34,855 nucleotides of DNA from Streptococcus mitis bv. 2 str. SK95 (GTDB lineage: Bacteria; Bacillota; Bacilli; Lactobacillales; Streptococcaceae): NCBI RefSeq assembly GCF_000222705.1, contig NZ_AFUB01000050.1, forward strand, positions 1-34,855. The letters are read 5' to 3'. The notes under the pieces were generated by a model. That model searched no databases, was not told where the DNA came from, and worked only from the letters and a program-made list of their open reading frames with translations. Each line of letters begins with the position of its first letter. The stretch's first letter is position 1. Positions 24,766 through 32,639 of the stretch are shown here, in pieces. Position numbers and translations under genes: made by a program.

Positions 24766-25362
24766 TTAAATATAGGATTTCAAAATATCAACGACATCAC
24801 TTCTTTTCTTGACCTGATAGGCCTTGATGCCCAATTTCTCAGCTGCGATTGTATTGTCCTCAATATCGTCTAGAAAGACACAATTTGTAGGATCTATCTG
24901 GTATTTATAGAGAATCTCCTTAAACATTACCAAATCAGGCTTTATAGCTTTTATATCACAGGATAAGACAAAGCCATCTAAAAGTTCTTTTAAGGGAGAT
25001 AGTTGCTCTTCCAGCAAGTCATAAAATACCTTTGAGGTATTGGACAAGACAAAGATGCGATGCCCCTTTTTCTTTAGTTCTGACAAGACAGGAAAGACTT
25101 CCGTATAAATGTCAATGTAGCTAGGCCAGTTCCAGATAACTTCTTCGACCTTCTTTTGATAGGTCCTGCCAATCATTGACACAACTTTAAGCACCAACTC
25201 TTCTCTCGTCATGGTTCCAAGATCTAATCTTTCCCAAAGCCCCGACTGAAAAATGACCTTATCTAAAATCAAATATTCTTCCCTCGTATCCGAAACACCT
25301 TGTAAAATCTTATCCTTGTTCCATTCTAATAAAACGTTACCCATATCCAATATTATGTCCAT
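24766..25362 (-). CDS. HAD-superfamily hydrolase (subfamily IA, YihX-like)
   Basis: The protein has 198 residues. HAD motif I is DMGNVL (nucleophile Asp 6), motif II is VLSNTS, the motif III lysine is in AIKPDLVMF, and motif IV is FLDDIEDN. The cap lies between motifs I and II. The DxG form of motif I is usual in YihX-like sugar-phosphate or FMN phosphatases; the substrate is unknown. A good SD (GGAGG) precedes the ATG. Confidence 0.85.
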   Translation of the reverse strand: MDIILDMGNVLLEWNKDKILQGVSDTREEYLILDKVIFQSGLWERLDLGTMTREELVLKVVSMIGRTYQKKVEEVIWNWPSYIDIYTEVFPVLSELKKKGHRIFVLSNTSKVFYDLLEEQLSPLKELLDGFVLSCDIKAIKPDLVMFKEILYKYQIDPTNCVFLDDIEDNTIAAEKLGIKAYQVKKRSDVVDILKSYI

Positions 25363-25416
25363 TTGCCCACCTCCATAGTGATATGAAGAATTGATCTTTA
25401 TTTCTCCATTTTCACC

Positions 25417-25827
25417 TTACAAATCCTTTTGGTAATAATATCTTTGCCCTGTATAGGGATAGTCTTGCAAGGTAAAGACTTCCTTGTAGTCATGCCTTTT
25501 ATAAAAATCTGGAGCTTGAAACTGGTAAGTATTGACAAAAGCAAAACGACAGTTTCGATTCTTAGCTTCATTTTCTGCCTGTTGCAATAGTTTTGAACCG
25601 ATTCCTTGCCCTCGCAGTTCCTCTGTTACAAACAAATACTCAATTTCCAACCAATTTCCGAAAGTCTCTGCTACTAAGCCCGCCAAGAGATCGCCCTTTT
25701 CATCTTCAACATAAAGGTTCAGTGGCTCGCTTTCAGCCTCTTCTCTTTTGGAACGATTATAAGCACGAATCAAATTCCCTATTTCTTGCGCTTTATGAGA
25801 TTCCTTATTTTCCAATCTAACGTGCAT
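25417..25827 (-). CDS. GNAT-family N-acetyltransferase
   Basis: The protein has 136 residues. The acetyl-CoA loop is ELRGQGIGSKLLQQAENEAKNR and the C-terminal part is FVNTYQFQAPDFYKRHDYKEV, typical of small GNAT enzymes. It has an SD (AGGAGG) before the ATG. The HAD gene follows 54 bases downstream on the same strand, so a two-gene transcript is possible. The substrate is unknown. Confidence 0.85.
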   Translation of the reverse strand: MHVRLENKESHKAQEIGNLIRAYNRSKREEAESEPLNLYVEDEKGDLLAGLVAETFGNWLEIEYLFVTEELRGQGIGSKLLQQAENEAKNRNCRFAFVNTYQFQAPDFYKRHDYKEVFTLQDYPYTGQRYYYQKDL

Positions 25828-25891
25828 TCAAACCTCCTAATAAACTGTTACAGCTTGATTATAATCTTATTTCAATAGACTGTCAAACTAG

Positions 25892-25914
25892 AAAAAAACT
25901 CACCAAGCTGAGTT
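25892..25914 (-). terminator. Terminator of the amino-acid permease gene
   Basis: AACTCA, loop GCTTGG, TGAGTT, then TTTTT on the minus strand, 14 bases after the stop. Confidence 0.75.
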
Positions 25915-25928
25915 GATGAGTTCATGAG

Positions 25929-27293
25929 TTATTTTCTAAATTTCCACTGGCTATAAATTCCGAAACCGATAATCCAGATAGCTGAACCAATTGCTCCCAT
26001 AAAGGTGGATTCTTGTAAAAAGAGGGTTACAAAGACAAAGATAAAAAAGAGCATGGTTAAAGGATTTAGAAAACGGTAATGGGGCATGAGGTAGCCATCC
26101 GCCATGAAGTCTTGTGACTTGCGGTATTTGAGATGAGCCACCATGATCAAGATATAAATCGCGATGTAAACACCTGATGAGGACGCCGTAATCAAAGCAA
26201 AGGCATCTGAAACACCTGGCAAAACATTGATAAAAGCTGCCAGAGCAATTAAAATTGCTGAAGCAATGATGGCATTTTGTGGAACATTGTGACGAGAAAG
26301 AGTATCTGCCTTAATAGCTTTTAAGAAGCGATTGGGTGAATCATGAGCAATCTGGTACAAATGCCGACCTGTTGAGTAGAGAGTTGAGTTAAGAGCAGAC
26401 GCTGCCGACGTCAAAACAACGAAGTTAATCAGAGCTGCCGCCCACTTGATACCTGCCAGCTCAAAAACCGTTACAAATGGTGAATCTGAAGAAGCAAGTT
26501 CTCTCCATGGAATGATAGACATAATGGCCAATAGAGCTCCACCATAGAAGAAGACAATTCGGAGAGGAATTTCCTTAACTGCTTTTGGCAAAACCTGACG
26601 AGGATTCTTCGTTTCAGAGGTTGTCACTCCGATAAACTCAATCATCAGATAGGCAAAAAATACCATTTGAAAGGCCATGACAAAGTTCATGACTCCATTT
26701 GGAAAAAGGGAGAACTGGTCGCTGATGTTTGCCAAACTTGCAGCCCCATGCGGCGTCTCAAATCCTGTCAAGACCATAAAGACTCCTGTTGCAATCATAG
26801 CTAAAATAGCCACAATCTTAACCATAGCAAACCAAAACTCGACTTCTCCAAAGAGCTTAACCGCAATCAGATTGACCAAGGCCAAAATCGTTAAAAAGAC
26901 AATCTGAATCAGCCAACTAGGCCAAGAAGGAAACCAAAACTGAACATAATGCGAAATCGCAGTGATTTCTGCCATACCGATAAAGACAACAGACAACCAA
27001 TAAGACCAAACAGAGAAATACCCCCAGCCTTTACCCAAATGACGGGTGATAAAGTTGATAAAAGTATGTTGTTCTGGATCCTGGTAGAGCATCTCTCCAA
27101 CAGCCCTCATCATCAAAAACATAAAGGCTCCTGTAATCATGTAAATCAGGATGATAGAAGGTCCAGTAAGGCTGATAGAACGACCAGCACCTAGGAAAAG
27201 TCCTGTTCCGATTGTCCCCGCAATGGCCATCACCTGAACATGACGATTGGTTAAACCACGCTCCATTTTATTTTTTTTCTTATTTGAACTCAT
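25929..27293 (-). CDS. Amino-acid permease, APC superfamily (AAT family, CycA-like)
   Basis: The protein has 454 residues and about 12 TM helices. It begins MERGLTNRHVQVMAIAGTIGTGLFLGAG, the classic AAT-family start with the substrate-backbone-binding GTIGTGLF, and has the family loop IEFIGVTTSETKNPRQVLPKA. It should import an amino acid with H+. D-Ser/D-Ala/Gly permeases look similar, but specificity is not certain. It has its own SD and terminator. Confidence 0.88.
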   Translation of the reverse strand: MSSNKKKNKMERGLTNRHVQVMAIAGTIGTGLFLGAGRSISLTGPSIILIYMITGAFMFLMMRAVGEMLYQDPEQHTFINFITRHLGKGWGYFSVWSYWLSVVFIGMAEITAISHYVQFWFPSWPSWLIQIVFLTILALVNLIAVKLFGEVEFWFAMVKIVAILAMIATGVFMVLTGFETPHGAASLANISDQFSLFPNGVMNFVMAFQMVFFAYLMIEFIGVTTSETKNPRQVLPKAVKEIPLRIVFFYGGALLAIMSIIPWRELASSDSPFVTVFELAGIKWAAALINFVVLTSAASALNSTLYSTGRHLYQIAHDSPNRFLKAIKADTLSRHNVPQNAIIASAILIALAAFINVLPGVSDAFALITASSSGVYIAIYILIMVAHLKYRKSQDFMADGYLMPHYRFLNPLTMLFFIFVFVTLFLQESTFMGAIGSAIWIIGFGIYSQWKFRK

Positions 27294-27369
27294 ATAGTCT
27301 CCTATTTATTCAAAAAATCAAAAAGGAGTTGAGCAAGTCAAGACCTCCACTACTCCATTTTCATTCTAT

Positions 27370-27852
27370 TCAGGCTGTTTTTTCAACCTTTAAGATTTTG
27401 ACATCATAGCTACCAACTGGTGTCTCGATGGTCGCTGTATCACCAGTCTTTTTACCAATCAAGGCTTGTCCAATCGGACTTTCATTTGAAACCTTACCAG
27501 CAAAAGCATCTGCACCTGCGGAACCGACGATGATGTAGACTTCTTCGTCATCTTCCCCAATTTCTTGGATCGTTACAGTCTTACCGATAGCCACTTCATC
27601 TTGGGCAACTGCATCGCTATTAACGATTTCAGCATAGCGGATTTTTGTTTCTAGACTTGAAATTTGTCCTTCAACAAAAGCTTGCTCATCCTTGGCTGCT
27701 TCGTACTCGCTGTTCTCTGAAAGGTCTCCGTATGAACGAGCAATTTTGATACGTTCTACCACTTCAGGACGACGAACGAGTTTCAACTCCTCTAATTCTT
27801 TTTCTAGCTTTTCCTTTTCTTCAAGGGTCATTGGGTAAGTTTTTTCTGCCAT
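27370..27852 (-). CDS. greA: Transcription elongation factor GreA
   Basis: GreA rescues backtracked RNA polymerase by stimulating RNA cleavage. The protein has 160 residues from the ATG at 27850-27852 ([20 protein letters not shown]). The N-terminal coiled coil carries the conserved acidic tip ([20 protein letters not shown]), and the C-terminal FKBP-like domain includes [19 protein letters not shown] three codons upstream is possible, but the ATG matches known streptococcal GreA. It follows mltG, behind a hairpin. Confidence 0.96.
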   Translation of the reverse strand: MAEKTYPMTLEEKEKLEKELEELKLVRRPEVVERIKIARSYGDLSENSEYEAAKDEQAFVEGQISSLETKIRYAEIVNSDAVAQDEVAIGKTVTIQEIGEDDEEVYIIVGSAGADAFAGKVSNESPIGQALIGKKTGDTATIETPVGSYDVKILKVEKTA

Positions 27853-27889
27853 TTTTCTCAACTTTCTTTTCTTAATTTGTTTTTAAAAC

Positions 27890-27917
27890 AAAATTATGTG
27901 GAAAACCACATAATTTT
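27890..27917. terminator. Hairpin between mltG and greA
   Basis: A perfect 12-bp stem (AAAATTATGTGG, loop AAAA, CCACATAATTTT) abuts and partly covers the mltG stop. On the minus strand TTTTGTTTT follows, as in a terminator. greA may therefore need its own promoter or read-through. Confidence 0.75.
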
Positions 27918-29577
27918 AGTTTGAACTACTTGATTGTGTTAGTTTGCTATTGATGTGTTCTGCAACGTTTTGATCATGTTCTTCTTTGGTCGTTGCAAAG
28001 TATACTTTACCATCTTCGACATTGGCTACAAAGTACAAGTACTCACTCTTTGTCTGATTTACACTTGCTTCAATCGCATCCAAACTTGGACTATCAACCG
28101 GTCCAGGCATGAGGCCAAGGTGCGTATAGACATTGTATGGAGAATCGATATTTGTATCAATTCCAGCGTCATCCGCTAAACTAATCTTTTGACCAAGTTT
28201 TCCTTGAGCATATAGGATAGCGATATTACTTTGAAGTGGCATACCGAGATTTAGGCGGTTATAGAAGACACCAGCAATCTTCTTGCGGTCTTCTGAATTA
28301 GCACCTTCTTTTTCAACAAGAGAAGCGATGCTGAGTAATTCATTGACTGTCAGATTCTTTTCTTTAATTGAGGCGTAATATGATGACATGGCCTTATCCA
28401 TAGCAGCTAACATCTCATCAATCAAACTTTCAACTGTAGTGCTTTCTTTGATGGTATAAGTTGCTGGGAAAAGGTAACCTTCTAGGCGATAACGAACCCC
28501 GCTATCTTTTGTTGGTAGACTTCCAAGCAAGTTTGGATACTTGGCTACTACTTGAGAGATAAAGGTCTCATCTTGAGCTTTTGCCAAGAAAGCATCCGCA
28601 GTAAGAGGTTCTTTAAATTCACCTTGAAGTTGTCCTACTGTTTGAGCGATTTGCTCTAATGTATATCCTTCTGGAATTGTCAGGCTTGCAAGAGCTGGTT
28701 CTTGTGGTTCAGGAGTTCCCCCCTTTTGCAATTCTTGGATCAATTCATCCGTACTCATGCTCTTCTTCAAGTTGTAATAACCTGATTTTAAGTCTGCGCC
28801 CTTATATTTAGCATAAAAGCTAAAGATAAGTCCATGTTTAACAAGACCAGATTTTTCCAAAGTGCTCCCAATTTCTTGAATATTTGAACCTTCTGGAATT
28901 TGAACTGTCACATAGTCCTTAGAACTTGCATCAACAGGTTTCAAGGATTCTTGAACGTATCCATAACCAAAGAAGCCACCAATACTTACGAGCACTAGGA
29001 GAACTAGGAAAGTTAGCAAACAGCCTTTAGCTTTTGATTTCTTCTTTTTCTTAGCTGGCTTTGTTCCTTCACGACGACTGCGTCGTGGAGCATCCGCTAG
29101 GTTATCAACTTTCTCAACTGGAGCCGGGACTACATTCTCCACAACAGGAGGGACTGATTCTTCTTTTTTGTCATCTGTTTTATAGGAAACAGCCACTTTA
29201 GTTGGAGTAGTGTTAAACTCTTTGTCTTCCTTTTTAGGCTCTACAGCATCAATCTTGGCTGGTGCAGGCTCTTCTAGTTTTGACTCTTCTGATTCTGGTG
29301 CTGTCACTTCGCTTGATTCAAAACTTGGGCGTGGTGGCACACTTGGGGCATTTTTAAGGATTTCATCCACAGTTGACAGAGAGTCTACCATTAAACCTTC
29401 TGTGGCAAGATTTGGTTCTTGTTCAGAAGGAGCGGGTGGAGTCACTTGAGAAGATGGAGTTGGGGTGGTCGGACTTTCATCTTCTTTCCCTCTTCTTTCT
29501 CTCTCTCTGACTCTCTCTAAATCGCGTAAAATCTGTTCTTTAAAGCTTAACGTTTCTTCTCTTGATTTCTCGCTCAA
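27916..29577 (-). CDS. mltG: Endolytic murein transglycosylase MltG
   Basis: This enzyme cleaves nascent glycan strands; in pneumococcus it acts with the peripheral peptidoglycan machinery. The protein has 553 residues: a long charged cytoplasmic N-terminus (about 1-185, Pro/Glu/Lys rich), one TM helix at about 186-208 (CLLTFLVLLVLVSIGGFFGY), then the YceG catalytic domain with the expected Glu in SLVEKEGAN (about residue 422). I start at a TTG (29575-29577), giving MSEKSREETLSFKEQ, because a strong SD (AAGGAGGT) lies 8 bases upstream; the alternative start overlaps the SD region. Confidence 0.93.
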   Translation of the reverse strand: MSEKSREETLSFKEQILRDLERVRERERRGKEDESPTTPTPSSQVTPPAPSEQEPNLATEGLMVDSLSTVDEILKNAPSVPPRPSFESSEVTAPESEESKLEEPAPAKIDAVEPKKEDKEFNTTPTKVAVSYKTDDKKEESVPPVVENVVPAPVEKVDNLADAPRRSRREGTKPAKKKKKSKAKGCLLTFLVLLVLVSIGGFFGYGYVQESLKPVDASSKDYVTVQIPEGSNIQEIGSTLEKSGLVKHGLIFSFYAKYKGADLKSGYYNLKKSMSTDELIQELQKGGTPEPQEPALASLTIPEGYTLEQIAQTVGQLQGEFKEPLTADAFLAKAQDETFISQVVAKYPNLLGSLPTKDSGVRYRLEGYLFPATYTIKESTTVESLIDEMLAAMDKAMSSYYASIKEKNLTVNELLSIASLVEKEGANSEDRKKIAGVFYNRLNLGMPLQSNIAILYAQGKLGQKISLADDAGIDTNIDSPYNVYTHLGLMPGPVDSPSLDAIEASVNQTKSEYLYFVANVEDGKVYFATTKEEHDQNVAEHINSKLTQSSSSN

Positions 29578-29672
29578 AAGCTTTACCTCCTTGTTGGCAA
29601 TCCATAACATTATATCTTAAAAGTCGCAGAAAAGCAACAAAATATACCTTTCTCCAACTATATTTCTTGTTT

Positions 29673-30161
29673 TCAAGGCTTCCAAACCATGTTATACCAG
29701 GTCTCACCTGCATAGGTAGATTGGGATAGTCCTTCATTGACAAAACCATGTTTCTCATAATATGAGATAAGATAATCATGGCAAGTCAGGTTAATGCCTT
29801 CTCGTTCATGTTCTAAAGCGACTTCTTTTAGGGCAGTCAGCAATCTCTTACCGACTCCCAAAGCTTGCGCTTCTTTAGCAATGGATAGACAGGTCACAGA
29901 GATATAGCCACCAGATTTGTGACTATGGTCTTCTACTTCTTCAGTAAAGGACTGATCTTGTAGATGGCGGTCTGGGACGACTGGACCTTCGATATAACCA
30001 AGGATACGTCCCTCCCTTTCAGCTACAAGAAAACTGGTCTGAATTTCCCGCAAATGCGCCTCAAAGACCGAACGAGGAATAGCTTCTTCAAAGGAGAAAT
30101 TCTCTAGCTCTATCTCTATAATTCGATCTAAATCTGAAAATCTCGCTTGTCTGATTTTCAT
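29673..30161 (-). CDS. GNAT-family acetyltransferase, second of a paralogous pair
   Basis: The protein has 162 residues from the ATG at 30159-30161, with SD GGAGG upstream. It begins MKIRQARFSDLDRIIEIELENFSFEEA, has the acetyl-CoA region SIAKEAQALGVGKRLLTALK and ends YYEKHGFVNEG. It aligns with the gene just upstream over most of its length, and the start overlaps that gene's stop (ATGA). The partner of a paralogous GNAT in a murC-mltG neighbourhood may modify a wall precursor or a protein N-terminus; this is a guess. Confidence 0.85.
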   Translation of the reverse strand: MKIRQARFSDLDRIIEIELENFSFEEAIPRSVFEAHLREIQTSFLVAEREGRILGYIEGPVVPDRHLQDQSFTEEVEDHSHKSGGYISVTCLSIAKEAQALGVGKRLLTALKEVALEHEREGINLTCHDYLISYYEKHGFVNEGLSQSTYAGETWYNMVWKP

Positions 30162-30625
30162 ATTTCCTCCTGATAAAAGGGATTTTCCCAAGTCATATAC
30201 CATTCAGAACCACTGTCATATTGACTCTCTGTCACTTCTTCTCCAACAAAGCCATTCATTTCAAAATAAGATAGCAGCTCATCAGGACTTTGCAAAAGAA
30301 TACCTTGGTAATCTAGTTCAACTGCCACCTGTTTCAAGGATGCAAGAAGAAGAGTTCCCAAACCTTGTCTACGATGGTCAGAATGAATGGTCAATGATTT
30401 TATTTCTATCCATTTGGGATGAAGATACTGAGCTTCTCCTAAAACATAGCCTAGGAGCTGATTTTCATCCCTAGCTACAAGAAAGGTATCCGCAGTTTTA
30501 CGGATACTCTCTTCTAAAGATTGACGGCTAAGTGCCTCTTCTGATGAAAAATTGACTTCTTCAATCGCCAACATTTCGTCTAAATCTGATAAGGTGGCTT
30601 GCCTTATAGTAATTGGAATTTCCAT
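30158..30625 (-). CDS. GNAT-family acetyltransferase, first of a paralogous pair
   Basis: The protein has 155 residues. It begins ITIRQATLSDLDEMLAIEEVNFSSEEAL and has the acetyl-CoA loop SDHRRQGLGTLLLASLKQ and the C-terminal LLSYFEMNGFVGEEV. It starts 9 bases after the murC stop, so murC and both GNAT genes are likely on one transcript. The substrate is unknown. Confidence 0.85.
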   Translation of the reverse strand: MEIPITIRQATLSDLDEMLAIEEVNFSSEEALSRQSLEESIRKTADTFLVARDENQLLGYVLGEAQYLHPKWIEIKSLTIHSDHRRQGLGTLLLASLKQVAVELDYQGILLQSPDELLSYFEMNGFVGEEVTESQYDSGSEWYMTWENPFYQEEI

Positions 30626-30634
30626 TTGTTTTTC

Positions 30635-31969
30635 CTATTGGACGTTACTTGTCAGATTCGACAAGAGACGTTCAAATGAATATTCATAGGTTTGGATGTC
30701 TCCTGCTCCCATAAAGACGTAAACAGCATTGTCATGGTCTAGGAGTGGGGATACATTTTCAACTGTGATGACTTGGTTTTTCTTAGTGATCTTGCTTGCT
30801 AGGTCTTCTACCTTGACATCTCCGTGATCTACCTCACGTGCTGATCCATAGATTTGCGCTAGGTAGACGGCGTCTGCTTGATTCAAAGCGTGAGCAAATT
30901 CATCCAACAAGGCAATGGTTCTTGTAAAGGTATGCGGTTGGAAGATTGCTACGATTTCCTTGCTTGGGTATTTTTGACGAGCTGCATCCAAGGTTGCAAT
31001 GATTTCTGTTGGATGGTGGGCAAAGTCATCAATGATCACTGTATCATTGACGATTTTTTCAGTGAAACGACGCTTAACACCTGCAAAAGTTTTCAAGTGT
31101 TCACGCACCAAGTTCAAATCAAATCCTGCTGTGTAAAGAAGACCAATTACAGCTGTCGCATTCATGATATTGTGACGACCAAAGGTTGGAATGTGGAATT
31201 GTCCCAATTCTTGACCACGGAAGTGAACTGTAAAGGTCGAACCCGTTGTTGAGCGAAGGAGATCACTAGCCACAAAGTCATTGCCCTCAGCTTCAAAACC
31301 ATAGTAATAGATTGGCGCATTAGCTGTGATCTTACGCAACTCAGCATCCTCACCGTATACAAACAAACCTTTCGTGATTTGTTTGGCATAGTCGTTAAAG
31401 GCATTGAAAACATCCTCTAGACTTGTAAAGTAGTCTGGATGGTCAAAGTCAATGTTGGTGATGATGGAGTATTCTGGGTGGTAAGGCATGAAATGGCGCT
31501 CATATTCGTCTGATTCAAAGACAAAATATTTGGCATTGGCTGAACCACGACCTGTCCCGTCACCAATCAAGAAGCTAGTGTCTGTGATGTGAGACAAAAC
31601 ATGAGACAGCATCCCAGTCGTTGATGTCTTACCATGCGCTCCTGCAACCCCCATGCTGACAAAGTCGCGCATAAAGCTACCTAGGAATTCGTGGTAACGT
31701 TTGTAGCTGATACCATTTTGATCTGCATAGGCGATTTCAACGTTGTTATCTGGACGGAAGGCATTCCCCGCGATAATCTCCACATCACCTTGTAGGTTCT
31801 TTTCATCAAAAGGAAGAATCGCAATTCCTGCCTGCTCTAGTCCACGTTGAGTAAAGTAGTACTTTTCAACGTCTGACCCTTGAACCTTATGCCCCATTTG
31901 GTGCAACATCAAGGCCAAGGCACTCATCCCTGATCCCTTGATTCCAATAAAATGATATGTTTTTGACAT
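30635..31969 (-). CDS. murC: UDP-N-acetylmuramate--L-alanine ligase
   Basis: MurC adds the first amino acid, L-Ala, to UDP-MurNAc in peptidoglycan synthesis. The 444-residue protein has the N-terminal Rossmann loop [12 protein letters not shown] at 9-20, the ATP loop AHGKTST at 111-117, FDHPDYFTS and [10 protein letters not shown], all conserved in MurC. It follows the basic unknown protein by 11 bases and is followed by the two GNAT genes. Confidence 0.96.
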   Translation of the reverse strand: MSKTYHFIGIKGSGMSALALMLHQMGHKVQGSDVEKYYFTQRGLEQAGIAILPFDEKNLQGDVEIIAGNAFRPDNNVEIAYADQNGISYKRYHEFLGSFMRDFVSMGVAGAHGKTSTTGMLSHVLSHITDTSFLIGDGTGRGSANAKYFVFESDEYERHFMPYHPEYSIITNIDFDHPDYFTSLEDVFNAFNDYAKQITKGLFVYGEDAELRKITANAPIYYYGFEAEGNDFVASDLLRSTTGSTFTVHFRGQELGQFHIPTFGRHNIMNATAVIGLLYTAGFDLNLVREHLKTFAGVKRRFTEKIVNDTVIIDDFAHHPTEIIATLDAARQKYPSKEIVAIFQPHTFTRTIALLDEFAHALNQADAVYLAQIYGSAREVDHGDVKVEDLASKITKKNQVITVENVSPLLDHDNAVYVFMGAGDIQTYEYSFERLLSNLTSNVQ

Positions 31970-31980
31970 GCTTTTCTCCC

Positions 31981-32592
31981 TTATTCAGTGATTCTTGTCA
32001 GATTCAACTCTTGGGCAACCTGACGTTCCTGTTCTGTTTGCTTATTCTTTTTATTATAGATTTGACTCTTCTTTAGAAAATCATAGTTGTTCTTTTTAGC
32101 TTTTCCCGTTTGAGTTTTCGGAGTTGGATTCGCTACTTGGCCAACCTCCTCAGCTAGAATATAGTGGGACTGGCTCAAGTTTTTGCTAAACTTGGCAAAC
32201 TCACCTGGATTTTCCTTTTGAAATGGTGCTGTTGGTTGGTTTCCTTGACGAACAAGTGTTGAACCATTGTGTCGTCTGGTATGACTAACATCCTGAGTCA
32301 AATACTTGGCTGAACGTTTCTTCTTCAAGTCCGCACGCGCCTCTTCTCTAGCCAATTCAGCATACGTTTTTTCAACTTTTTTAGGTTCTGGGCCTGGTTT
32401 TGACTCCTTTTTAACCACTGGAGAAACTACGGTTTCTTCCTCATTGATAGGAGACCATTCTAAATAATTTTTATCTCGGTAATCACCTCTGATATTGCTA
32501 ATAAAGTCTGACTCATCGTACAAGTCCATGACTGGCATTTTGGTCAGCATGATCTCATCATCTGACACCAATGGAAATCGATCTTGTTTCAT
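31981..32592 (-). CDS. Basic, low-complexity cytoplasmic protein of unknown function
   Basis: The protein has 203 residues with no TM helix or signal peptide. It is rich in Lys, Glu, Gln and Asn. The N-terminus is acidic ([19 protein letters not shown]); the middle has [20 protein letters not shown]; the C-terminus has [23 protein letters not shown]. Much of it looks disordered. I do not recognise a family. It sits immediately ahead of murC (11-base gap) and 47 bases after the SNF2 gene, and has a good SD. Confidence 0.8.
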   Translation of the reverse strand: MKQDRFPLVSDDEIMLTKMPVMDLYDESDFISNIRGDYRDKNYLEWSPINEEETVVSPVVKKESKPGPEPKKVEKTYAELAREEARADLKKKRSAKYLTQDVSHTRRHNGSTLVRQGNQPTAPFQKENPGEFAKFSKNLSQSHYILAEEVGQVANPTPKTQTGKAKKNNYDFLKKSQIYNKKNKQTEQERQVAQELNLTRITE

Positions 32593-32639
32593 TTTGTATT
32601 TCCTTTCAACACTTCATTATAGCGTATTGTCTTGATTTT

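Noticed and set aside
30878-31252. 124-residue plus-strand ORF inside murC
   Set aside because: It is antisense to a strongly conserved gene, and its Cys-rich, repetitive composition is typical of a shadow frame.
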